Shown here one piece after another: positions 32,895 to 40,582 of a stretch of DNA of 64,000 nt. A program made the position numbers and the translations under genes. The DNA is from Rufibacter sp. DG15C (GTDB taxonomy: Bacteria > Bacteroidota > Bacteroidia > Cytophagales > Hymenobacteraceae): contig NZ_CP010776.1 in assembly GCF_001577755.1 (NCBI RefSeq), positions 1,364,001 through 1,428,000 of the forward strand, given 5' to 3'. The notes under the pieces were generated by a model. That model saw only the letters and a program-made list of their open reading frames with translations, did no database searches and was not told the DNA's origin. Numbering within the stretch: position 1 is the stretch's first letter; every line of letters begins with the position of its first letter.

Positions 32895-34118
32895 TTACAG
32901 ATTCTCTCTGATGGAAAGGGAAGCGGCTTTGCGGGCGGGACGGATGGAGACCAGCAAGGTAATAATAACAATGGCGGCGGCGGTGAACAGAAAGTCCTCC
33001 ACGCGCATGAGCACGGGGTAAGCTTCTACCACTGAGGTCGTCATGCCCATGGACACGATGCCGAAGGTCTGTTGCGCCCAGCAGATGCCTCCGCCAATCA
33101 CCAAACCCACCACGGCCCCGGTAAACGCAACAATGGCACCCTCTAGTAAGAAGATCTTCCGGATGGTGCCTGGGTCGGCACCCATAGAGGCTAGGATGGC
33201 GATGTCTTTCTGCTTGTCCAGAACTAGCATGGACAGCGAGAAGAAGATGTTGATGGAGGCTATGAGCAAGACAAACGTAAAGGTCACAAACACAAACAGC
33301 TTCTCTACCTTGACGGCGCGCAGAAGGCTCACGTGCTGCTCCTCGCTGTTCTGTACTTGAAAGCCCGACCCCAATTTCTCCTGTAAGGCGTTTTTAATCT
33401 GGTCAATGTTGTCCGGCGAATTGGCCTTCACCTCAATGGACGTGCGCTTGTTCTCATAGCCTAACAATTCCTGGGCAAATTCTAGCGGCACAAACACGTA
33501 CTGGTCGTCATACTGCCGCTCAATGGCAAACACGCCACCCGCCTGAATGCCCAATTGCCTGAACGCGTTTTCTGGGTTTAAGGTGACTTTCTTACCCGCC
33601 TTAGGGTACATGAACTGTAATGGTGAGAATGGATTCTCGGGCCGTATAGACAACTGATATTGCACGCCGCGGCCAATGAGCGCATACTGCTGCTCGCCGC
33701 GTTTCAGGCGGCGGTCTCCGTCTACAATAGCAGAGTCAATCTGGTTTTGTTTGTAGTAATTGTCACTCACGCCTTTGATCTTGACTACCATCTGGCGGTC
33801 ATTGTAGCGGAGCAGGGCGTTGTCTTCTATGACCTCGGTGAGCAGGACCACGCCGGGCGTTTTCTTGATGCGCTCCAAAAAGGCGGCATCGGTTTCAAAG
33901 GACTTGCCTTCTACTGAGGTGATCTTGATTTCGGGGTCAAACTTGCCGTACAGAGACCTGATCAAATCTTCTAGTCCGTTGAACACGGACAAGACCACAA
34001 TAAGCGCCATGGTGCCTACGCCCACGCCAATCATGGCAATGATGGAGATGATGTTGATGATGTTGCGCTTCTTCTTGGTGAAGAAGTACCGCTTCGCGAT
34101 AAAAAGGGCAACGTTCAT
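32895..34118 (-). CDS. LolC/LolE-type ABC transporter permease (FtsX family)
   Basis: 407 residues. One N-terminal helix (IINIISIIAMIGVGVGTMALIVVLSVFNG) is followed by a large periplasmic MacB/LolE-like domain (about 45-270) and three C-terminal helices with the FtsX-type LDKQKDIAILASMGADPGTIRKIF motif. It is the membrane subunit of a system that releases lipoproteins from the inner membrane. The ATPase (LolD) gene is not in the window. The gene follows rbfA, the methyltransferase and the GNAT gene on the same strand, though gaps of 0.1-0.2 kb hold separate elements. Confidence 0.92.
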   Translation of the reverse strand: MNVALFIAKRYFFTKKKRNIINIISIIAMIGVGVGTMALIVVLSVFNGLEDLIRSLYGKFDPEIKITSVEGKSFETDAAFLERIKKTPGVVLLTEVIEDNALLRYNDRQMVVKIKGVSDNYYKQNQIDSAIVDGDRRLKRGEQQYALIGRGVQYQLSIRPENPFSPLQFMYPKAGKKVTLNPENAFRQLGIQAGGVFAIERQYDDQYVFVPLEFAQELLGYENKRTSIEVKANSPDNIDQIKNALQEKLGSGFQVQNSEEQHVSLLRAVKVEKLFVFVTFTFVLLIASINIFFSLSMLVLDKQKDIAILASMGADPGTIRKIFLLEGAIVAFTGAVVGLVIGGGICWAQQTFGIVSMGMTTSVVEAYPVLMRVEDFLFTAAAIVIITLLVSIRPARKAASLSIRENL

Positions 34119-34255
34119 CTAGTGGGGTATGAGTGAATGCTTGTATGAATGGGGAGAATAGTCTCTAGGGCTATTCAGGTTGCGTGTACTGTTTTGGCGG
34201 CAAAGGGTTATATTCTCTCACTCCTAGAACTTCTATCTTATAGTCTTCCAGCAAC

Positions 34256-34726
34256 TTATCGGCAGGCATTTTCTAGCTGCAGTTCTTTTTTCATGCACAC
34301 GCTGGTGGCTATGTTGGCGTACTGCCCATAGTTGGGAATGACCTCAAAACCGCTCTTGGTATACAGCCTGATGGCCTCTGGCATGGCTTTGCCTGTTTCC
34401 AGGACCAGATGCTTAAAATCCAGTTCGGCGGCCCAGCACTCCAGCTCCTGCAAGATTTGGCCGGCAATGCCCAAACCCCTGAATTCTGGTTGCACAAACA
34501 TGCGCTTGACCTCGGCTACGCCAAAGCTAAACGGCTTAATGGCCCCGCAGCCCACGGGCTGCTCATCTTGATAGGCCACCACTACCTGTTTGATGGCGTC
34601 TATCTTGTTGAACTGGGCAAAGAAGGAATGGTCATCCCCGTCCCGTACGTGCAGTTCGGCGTCCAGCAGAAACACCAGTTCTACAAAGTCCTGGTTACCT
34701 GAATCTGTTCTAACTAACTCTAGCAT
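34256..34726 (-). CDS. GNAT family N-acetyltransferase
   Basis: 156 residues. Motif A is VAEVKRMFVQPEFRGLGIAGQILQELECWA with the acetyl-CoA loop (FRGLGIA), followed by LVLETGKAMPEAIRLYTKSGFEVIPNYG with the YxxxGF block. The N-terminal HVRDGDDHSFFAQFNKIDAIKQ is typical of the small GNATs of unknown substrate. It runs with the upstream methyltransferase but palindrome copy 18 lies between. Confidence 0.88.
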   Translation of the reverse strand: MLELVRTDSGNQDFVELVFLLDAELHVRDGDDHSFFAQFNKIDAIKQVVVAYQDEQPVGCGAIKPFSFGVAEVKRMFVQPEFRGLGIAGQILQELECWAAELDFKHLVLETGKAMPEAIRLYTKSGFEVIPNYGQYANIATSVCMKKELQLENACR

Positions 34727-34812
34727 AATAGTGTAAGAATTAGGGGGACTTGAAAATAATCTATGGAAGATAGCTTTTCTCTACCTATTGTCAAAACCGA
34801 AGACCTGCTACG

Positions 34813-34850
34813 CGTTTTTAGCCTGTTTTCTGGAAAACAAGCCAAAAACG
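34813..34850. repeat. Intergenic palindrome, copy 18
   Basis: Left arm CGTTTTTAGCCTGTTTTC, right arm GAAAACAAGCCAAAAACG, nearly perfect. Between two minus-strand genes. Confidence 0.9.
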
Positions 34851-34893
34851 ATTAAACTCCTATTCTAAGAACCGCCTCTGTTAAAGAAGGTTT

Positions 34894-35706
34894 CTATTTC
34901 CAGGCCTTTACAATCAATCCCGTGCCCGTTTCATGCTTGGTGTTGGTGTCCAGCCAGTTTAGCACCAGACAGAACGGGTACACAACCAGGTAATAGAACG
35001 GCAACAGCACAAAAAACAGCTTAGAGGCACCCAGCATCAAGATGGGGTACTTCATGCTCAGGCGCCAAGAGATCTTGCCTGGCGTGCCGTAAGAGTAATG
35101 CGCCTCGGTGCGGCTGAAACCGGCGCTCTTTAACTTGTCTTGTATCTCCTGGATGTTGTAACCGTCGCGTACGTGCTCTTCTATGAACGAGCTTTCATCA
35201 TCGCCGTGCACGTCTGAGCCGCCTTGGTCTGAAGGCGTAGAAATCAATACCATTCCGCCGGGCTTCATAGAGGCATAGAAGTTTTTGAACACCTCCACGT
35301 CCTCTAAAATATGCTCCATCACGTCTACAGACAGCACCAGGTCAAAGGTCTCCTGCGGCTCGCGGTAAGTCACCAGATCCTCTTTCCGGAAGATGACGTT
35401 GCGGCGGTTTATCTTATTGAAGAAGTTGGTGCAGTCGGCTATCTGCTCGTCTTTGACGTCTACGGCCAGCACGCGCCATTTCTCGCTCATGCCGGTTAAG
35501 TAGTAAGAATACTGCCCGAAGCCAGAACCCGCATCCAGAATCTGAAGCGGCTGTTGGCGTCTGCCTTTGCCCCAGGCCCGCAGTTCTTTGTGAATGTGCC
35601 AGGTTCTAAGTAAAAGCAAGTCCAGCAGGTTATAGAAGACCTTGCGCAGGAATGGGGTTTTGTTGAACGCATCGCCTAAGACGCGCTTGATAGGATCGTA
35701 CTGCAT
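34894..35706 (-). CDS. Class I SAM-dependent methyltransferase with C-terminal hydrophobic segment
   Basis: 270 residues. Motif I ILDAGSGFGQYSYYL, motif II VLAVDVKDEQIADC, and motif IV LVLSVDVMEHILED identify it. The C-terminal part (about 215-250) is hydrophobic (LFFVLLPFYYLVVYPFCLVLNWL) and may attach it to the membrane, so a lipid or envelope substrate is possible. Start ATG 35706 is 36 nt after the rbfA stop. Confidence 0.87.
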   Translation of the reverse strand: MQYDPIKRVLGDAFNKTPFLRKVFYNLLDLLLLRTWHIHKELRAWGKGRRQQPLQILDAGSGFGQYSYYLTGMSEKWRVLAVDVKDEQIADCTNFFNKINRRNVIFRKEDLVTYREPQETFDLVLSVDVMEHILEDVEVFKNFYASMKPGGMVLISTPSDQGGSDVHGDDESSFIEEHVRDGYNIQEIQDKLKSAGFSRTEAHYSYGTPGKISWRLSMKYPILMLGASKLFFVLLPFYYLVVYPFCLVLNWLDTNTKHETGTGLIVKAWK

Positions 35707-35742
35707 GTTGGGTTTAGTATCAGGCTTGGGTAGCGACGCAGC

Positions 35743-36207
35743 TTAGCGGTCGCGGCGGTCTTCATCATCCTCTTCGTCCAGGTTCTCGTCCTGGAAGTCC
35801 TCCTCATCCTCGTCTTCCTCAGTATGGAACGGGTTGGTAGGGTCTTCTTTAGATTCGCCGGGAATGTCTAATTGGGAGATGATCTTGTCCATCTTGGCGG
35901 CGTACTCGGCGCTTTCGTCAATGTAGAAAATCAGCTCGGGTACCACGCGCACCTGGTTTCTGATGCGCTTGGCCAGCTCATGGCGTATGGTCTTGGTATG
36001 AAACTGTATCTCTTTAAGCAAGTCTTTGCCGTTGGGGTTGAGCAGAAAGCTCAAATGCGTCTTGGCCACGCCCAGATCTGGTGACACGCGCACTCCACTA
36101 ATTGATATGTATGACCCCTGAAACAAGTGAGAAACATCTCGCTGAAAGATTTCAGCCAGCTCCTTTTGTATCAGTCGGGCGAATTTTTGTTGGCGTTTAC
36201 TATCCAT
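35743..36207 (-). CDS. rbfA: Ribosome-binding factor A
   Basis: 154 residues. The KH-like domain starts SKRQQKFARLIQKELAEIF and includes ISISGVRVSPDLGVAKTHLSF and IRHELAKRIRNQVRVVPELIFYIDES, all characteristic of RbfA. It helps mature the 5' end of 16S rRNA in the 30S subunit. The C-terminus adds about 35 residues that are almost wholly acidic (EEDEDEEDFQ), beyond the usual end near residue 120. It is divergent from the membrane protein at 36292. Confidence 0.94.
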   Translation of the reverse strand: MDSKRQQKFARLIQKELAEIFQRDVSHLFQGSYISISGVRVSPDLGVAKTHLSFLLNPNGKDLLKEIQFHTKTIRHELAKRIRNQVRVVPELIFYIDESAEYAAKMDKIISQLDIPGESKEDPTNPFHTEEDEDEEDFQDENLDEEDDEDRRDR

Positions 36208-36291
36208 GGTTCGACAAATATCGCATTAATTTCACATTTTTACTTCACAAACCGCCGTCCTCTTTGTGGGGCGGCTCTTCTGCGTTCCCTC

Positions 36292-37704
36292 TTGATACGT
36301 TTCTTCCGTAGTTTGTTTCCCTCCAGATGGGTAGTGCTGGTGTTGCTGTTTCTTTTGATTCGGCTGCCGTTGCTGTTCTTTGGACTGCCTGCCACCCTCA
36401 CAGAGCTGCACCACATGCTCTTGGGAGAGCGCCTGCAAGACGGTTTTATCATGTACCAAGACGTGTATGACACCACGGCGCCGCTCACGGCCGGTCTGTA
36501 CAAATGGCTGGACGCGCTCTTTGGCAAGTCTTATCTGGCGCACCGCATACTAGCGCTCTTACTCACGCTGTACCAGGCGTTCTTGCTCAACTTCATCTTT
36601 AATAGAAACCAGGTACACCCGCAGAAGTCCTTCTTGCCGGCGCTGTTCTATCTAGTGTTCAGCAGCGTCTTCTTTGAGTTGGATGTCTTGTCCCCGCTGT
36701 TGCTGGGCCATACATTTGTGCTGTTGGGCGTCTATAGCTTAACCGCTATCTCTAAGGACGGCGCTAATGCACAGCGTCTCTTTAAAGCGGGGTTTATGCT
36801 AGGCTTGGCTGCTTTGTGCTACCTGCCTTTGGTTTGGTTTCTGGTGCTGGGGTTCTTTGCCATCATCTACTTTGCATCTAGCGCGGTAAGAAGCACGCTC
36901 TTGCTGATTACGGGTTTTCTGTTTCCGTTTAGCGTGGCCATTACGTTCTTTTTGTACCAGGATTCTTTACTTCCCTTTCTAGAGCTTGGGCTGGCGTGGT
37001 CTTGGCAGTTTAAATTTACGTTTGCGTTGCCGTTTGTGCAGGTCTTAAAAGTGGGGGCCATCCCGCTGGGCGTACTGGCGTTGTCTCTGATCACCTTGCC
37101 CTTGGTAAACCTTGGGTTGAACTACCAGGCGCGTTTCTTGCAGTTCATGCTCATCTGGCTCATTGTGGCAGGATTGGTGTTGGTGAGCGGACATGACGGC
37201 TCTGCCAAAGGCTTGATTCTCTTCATGCCCATCATCGCGTATTTTGGGGTATTCTTGTTCACGCAATGGACAGGCAAGAAAGTGCTCATCAATGAAGTCT
37301 TCTTCCTGGTCTTGCTGGCGAGCACGCTCTTTATGCGCTTCAATCCTCTGGGCTTGGTGTATTCTACCTTGGGGATCCAGCCCGAACTGATCCAGGTAAG
37401 TGAACTACCCAAATACCACCAGGTTGAGAATGAGCGTTTGTTGGTGTTAGGATCAGATTTGAACTACTATCAGCACAATAGCCTAGGCTCGCCGTTCCTG
37501 CGTTGGGATTTGGCCCAGCCCTACTTTGGGCACCTGGCCAAGTATGATGCGCTGTTCACCATCTTCCAGGATTTGCGCAAAGCGCCGCCTGCCTACATCA
37601 TAGACCAACAGGGCCTCATGCCTGAGTTGCAGTACAAACTGCCAGTGTTATTTAACCGCTATGATCGGGTACAGAATGGGTTGATTTATAAAAGGGTGAA
37701 GTAG
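36292..37704 (+). CDS. Multi-pass membrane protein, GT-C glycosyltransferase-like
   Basis: About 470 residues with ten or more membrane helices. A first loop between helices 1 and 2 holds LQDGFIMYQDVYDTTAPLTAGLYKWLDALFG, similar in layout to the acidic loops of GT-C transferases; the C-terminal soluble part has ERLLVLGSDLNYYQHN. I place it as GT-C-like with low certainty. The start is unclear: the frame is open back to 36127 but overlaps rbfA there. No ATG exists near, so TTG 36292 is a working choice (GTG 36334 is another). Confidence 0.65.
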   Translation: MIRFFRSLFPSRWVVLVLLFLLIRLPLLFFGLPATLTELHHMLLGERLQDGFIMYQDVYDTTAPLTAGLYKWLDALFGKSYLAHRILALLLTLYQAFLLNFIFNRNQVHPQKSFLPALFYLVFSSVFFELDVLSPLLLGHTFVLLGVYSLTAISKDGANAQRLFKAGFMLGLAALCYLPLVWFLVLGFFAIIYFASSAVRSTLLLITGFLFPFSVAITFFLYQDSLLPFLELGLAWSWQFKFTFALPFVQVLKVGAIPLGVLALSLITLPLVNLGLNYQARFLQFMLIWLIVAGLVLVSGHDGSAKGLILFMPIIAYFGVFLFTQWTGKKVLINEVFFLVLLASTLFMRFNPLGLVYSTLGIQPELIQVSELPKYHQVENERLLVLGSDLNYYQHNSLGSPFLRWDLAQPYFGHLAKYDALFTIFQDLRKAPPAYIIDQQGLMPELQYKLPVLFNRYDRVQNGLIYKRVK

Positions 37705-37776
37705 TTTAAAAAGTCTATAGCTGCTTCAGCAAGATAACTTACCAGCCATTTTCACTAAACTATTCTTAATGCAAGA

Positions 37777-37820
37777 AGCCGTTTTTGGCCTGATTCCATG
37801 GAATCAGGCCAAAAACGGCT
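37777..37820. repeat. Intergenic palindrome, copy 19, perfect 44 nt
   Basis: Fully symmetrical around CCATGG: left half AGCCGTTTTTGGCCTGATTC and the exact complement. The core is altered relative to the family (CTGATTC instead of CTGTTTTC) but both arms changed together. It lies between convergent genes. Confidence 0.93.
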
Positions 37821-37845
37821 TTCTTAATTCTATTTGAGATTTCTA

Positions 37846-38277
37846 CTAAGAGCAGGCAATCTTAGCTACCCGGTTCTGATGCCGCCCGCCTTCAAAAGGA
37901 GTATTCAGGAAAGCAGCTACCATGTCCTTGGCCACGTCTTCAGAAACAAACCTGGCTGGAATGCACAGTACGTTGGCGTTGTTGTGGGATTTGGACAGCT
38001 CGGCCAGTTCTTTGTTCCAGCACAGGGCGGCCCTGATGCCAGCGTGCTTGTTGGCCGTCATGGCTACGCCGTTTCCGCTTCCGCAGATCAAGATGCCTAA
38101 GTCGTACTCTTGCTTCTCCACGGCACTTGACAATGGGTGCACAAAGTCGGGGTAATCTACCGAGTCCTCAGAAAAAGGCCCGAAGTCTTTCATCTCATGC
38201 CCCAACTGTTCTAATTGAGTTTTGAGCATCTCTTTGTATTTAAAACCAGCATGATCGCCGCCTAATGCAATTTTCAT
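37846..38277 (-). CDS. rpiB: Ribose-5-phosphate isomerase B
   Basis: 143 residues. KIALGGDHAGFKYKEML with the conserved Asp and His, ILICGSGNGVAMTANK with the catalytic Cys, and the GIRAALCW and HNNANVLCIPARF motifs define RpiB. It interconverts ribulose-5-phosphate and ribose-5-phosphate in the pentose phosphate pathway. It is last in the glyA-tatC-rpiB operon, 9 nt after tatC. Confidence 0.95.
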   Translation of the reverse strand: MKIALGGDHAGFKYKEMLKTQLEQLGHEMKDFGPFSEDSVDYPDFVHPLSSAVEKQEYDLGILICGSGNGVAMTANKHAGIRAALCWNKELAELSKSHNNANVLCIPARFVSEDVAKDMVAAFLNTPFEGGRHQNRVAKIACS

Positions 38278-38286
38278 AATTCTGGG

Positions 38287-39141
38287 TTAAGAAGTAGCTT
38301 GTTTGTTTAGTCTGGCCACATCCCGTCTGCGCACCAGCCATGAGATATGGATACTCACCTCATACAATAACAGCAAGGGAATGCCCATCAAGGTCATGCT
38401 CAACACGTCTGGCGGCGAAAGAATGGCGGCCACTATCAATATCACCACAATGGCATGCTTGCGGTACAGCTTCATCAACTCTGGGCTTACCAGACCGGCT
38501 CTTGACAAGAAGAACACAATCATGGGCAGCTCAAACATGATGCCGCAGGAGAGCACCAAGGTCATCAACGTAGAAATGTACGCCGATAAGTCAATGTCGT
38601 TTCTAATGCTAGGGTCTACCTGGTAGTTGGCCAAAAAGTTGATGGACAGTGGAGCCACAATCAAATACCCAAACACGCAGCCGAGCAGAAATAAGAAGGA
38701 AACAAAAAACACCGCTCCTCTTGAGCTTTTCTGCTCATGTGGGTACAGGCCTGGTCTAATGAACCGCCAGATTTCCCAGAACAGATACGGGAACGCCAAC
38801 AACAAACCAATCACGAAGGAGCTGGTCATGTGCATGGTGAACTGTGAGGACAGCTCCCGGCTCTGCAGCACAAAGGGTAGCTTGTTGATGCAAAGGCCCG
38901 AAGAGTTCAGGTGCGCGCCCAGCTCACAGAGTTTCCGGTAGGTGAAAAAATCTGTGCGCGAGGGCCCTAGTATGATCTCATGAAACACAATTTCTGGGTA
39001 GCTGAACGCCAGGATGGTGAAGACTACCACCGCGATAGCCGCCCTGATCAAGTGCCACCTTAATGCTTCAAGGTGGTCCAAAAAGGTCATTTCATGTTCT
39101 TCAGCATCCTGCACAGCCACCTCTTCGGAACGTAAGCTCAT
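38287..39141 (-). CDS. tatC: Sec-independent translocase subunit TatC
   Basis: 284 residues with six helices. EMTFLDHLEALRWHLIRAAI is the TatC N-terminal signature, followed by FVIGLLLAFPYLFWEIWRFIRPGLYPHEQK and the C-terminal SPPDVLSMTLMGIPLLLLYE. It recognises twin-arginine signals for export of folded proteins. TatA/B genes are not in the window. The gene lies between glyA and rpiB, 15 nt from glyA. Confidence 0.95.
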   Translation of the reverse strand: MSLRSEEVAVQDAEEHEMTFLDHLEALRWHLIRAAIAVVVFTILAFSYPEIVFHEIILGPSRTDFFTYRKLCELGAHLNSSGLCINKLPFVLQSRELSSQFTMHMTSSFVIGLLLAFPYLFWEIWRFIRPGLYPHEQKSSRGAVFFVSFLFLLGCVFGYLIVAPLSINFLANYQVDPSIRNDIDLSAYISTLMTLVLSCGIMFELPMIVFFLSRAGLVSPELMKLYRKHAIVVILIVAAILSPPDVLSMTLMGIPLLLLYEVSIHISWLVRRRDVARLNKQATS

Positions 39142-39156
39142 TTGATAAATCTAGTA

Positions 39157-40431
39157 TTAGTAGCTAAACAGCGGAAACTGTTGCATCCAGCTGTTGATTT
39201 CTTTTCTGGTGTCAGAAAGAATGGTGTCGTTGTCATGGTTCATGAGCACGCGATCAATGTAGTCCACCACACGGTCCATGTCTTGTTCTTTCAGTCCACG
39301 GGTAGTTACGGCAGCGGAGCCAATCCGGATTCCGGAGGTCACAAACGGAGACTTGTCATCAAACGGCACCATGTTCTTGTTGATGGTGATGTCTGCTTTG
39401 ATCAAGGTGTTCTCAGCCAATTTACCCGTTAATCCTTTAGAACGAAGGTCAATGAGCATTAAGTGATTGTCTGTCCCCCCAGAGATTAATTGGTAACCAC
39501 GGTTCACAAATCCTTGCGCCAACATCTGGGCATTCTTCTGCACCTGCAGTTGGTACTCTTTAAACGAAGGCGATAAGGCCTCAAAGAACGCCACGGCCTT
39601 GGCAGCGATCACGTGCTCCAAAGGTCCGCCCTGCGTACCTGGGAATACCGCGCTGTCCAACAAGGCAGACATCATGCGTACTTCACCCTTGGGTGTTTTC
39701 AACCCAAACGGGTTTTCAAAGTCCTTGCGCATCATGATCATACCCCCGCGTGGGCCTCTTAGGGTTTTGTGCGTGGTGGTAGTTACTATATGGCAATGGT
39801 CAAACGGATCATTCAACAAGCCCGTGGCAATTAAACCCGCTGGGTGGGAGATATCGGCCAATACCAATGCGCCAACGGCATCGGCGGCTTCTCTTATTTT
39901 CTGATAGTTCCAGTCACGGGAATACGCCGAGGCACCGCAGATGATCAACTTTGGTTTCTCACGCTGCGCCACCTCCATGATCTTATCCCAGTTGATTTCA
40001 CCAGTTTCCTGCTCTACGCCATAGAACACCGGTCTGTACAATTTACCAGAGAAGTTCACAGGGGATCCATGCGTCAAGTGGCCACCGTGTGACAAGTCGA
40101 AGCCTAGGATAGTGTCTCCCGGTGACAACACGCCCAGCATCACCGCCGCATTGGCCTGCGCCCCTGAGTGCGGCTGTACGTTCACCCATTCTGCGTTGAA
40201 CAGTTGCTTGGCACGGTCAATGGCCAATTGCTCTGATTGGTCTACAATCTCACAGCCTCCGTAATACCGCTTGTTCGGCAAACCTTCTGCGTACTTATTC
40301 GTCATCACGCTGCCCATGGCCTGCATTACCTGCTCAGAAACGAAGTTCTCTGAAGCAATTAACTCAATGCCGTGTAACTGGCGTTCGTGCTCTTTTTGGA
40401 TAAGGTCGAAAATCTGTTGGTCGCGTTGCAT
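39157..40431 (-). CDS. glyA: Serine hydroxymethyltransferase
   Basis: 424 residues. PLP-binding Lys lies in [15 protein letters not shown]; other marks are [39 protein letters not shown] and [18 protein letters not shown]. It converts serine and tetrahydrofolate to glycine and methylene-tetrahydrofolate. It is first in an operon with tatC and rpiB. A consensus promoter lies at 40451-40482, giving a 20-nt leader. Confidence 0.96.
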   Translation of the reverse strand: MQRDQQIFDLIQKEHERQLHGIELIASENFVSEQVMQAMGSVMTNKYAEGLPNKRYYGGCEIVDQSEQLAIDRAKQLFNAEWVNVQPHSGAQANAAVMLGVLSPGDTILGFDLSHGGHLTHGSPVNFSGKLYRPVFYGVEQETGEINWDKIMEVAQREKPKLIICGASAYSRDWNYQKIREAADAVGALVLADISHPAGLIATGLLNDPFDHCHIVTTTTHKTLRGPRGGMIMMRKDFENPFGLKTPKGEVRMMSALLDSAVFPGTQGGPLEHVIAAKAVAFFEALSPSFKEYQLQVQKNAQMLAQGFVNRGYQLISGGTDNHLMLIDLRSKGLTGKLAENTLIKADITINKNMVPFDDKSPFVTSGIRIGSAAVTTRGLKEQDMDRVVDYIDRVLMNHDNDTILSDTRKEINSWMQQFPLFSY

Positions 40432-40450
40432 ACGTTGGTGTTTAGGTTCT

Positions 40451-40482
40451 CAAAAGTACAGGGAATGCGTCAATTAACCAAT
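40451..40482 (-). promoter_or_regulatory. Promoter of the glyA-tatC-rpiB operon
   Basis: -7 box TACTTTTG (40458 to 40451 on the minus strand) and a TTGG -33 box at 40482-40479, spaced 20 nt, as in Bacteroidota promoters. Confidence 0.6.
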
Positions 40483-40532
40483 GCTTTGCATGAGAGGTTT
40501 GAGAAGCATCATTTTGATTTACACTGGTGGAC

Positions 40533-40570
40533 ATAAAAAAAGCCTGAGCGAAGGCTCAGGCTTTTTTTAT
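40533..40570 (-). terminator. Terminator of the T9SS cargo gene
   Basis: Perfect 17-bp stem ATAAAAAAAGCCTGAGC / GCTCAGGCTTTTTTTAT around GAAG, 12 nt past the stop at 40583 on the minus strand. T-runs on both strands. Confidence 0.92.
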
Positions 40571-40582
40571 TAGTATAAGAGC

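Noticed and set aside
32733-33035. 100-codon frame running into the permease gene
   Set aside because: It contains the palindrome reading FCFGLFSRKQAKNG and overlaps the permease on the other strand.
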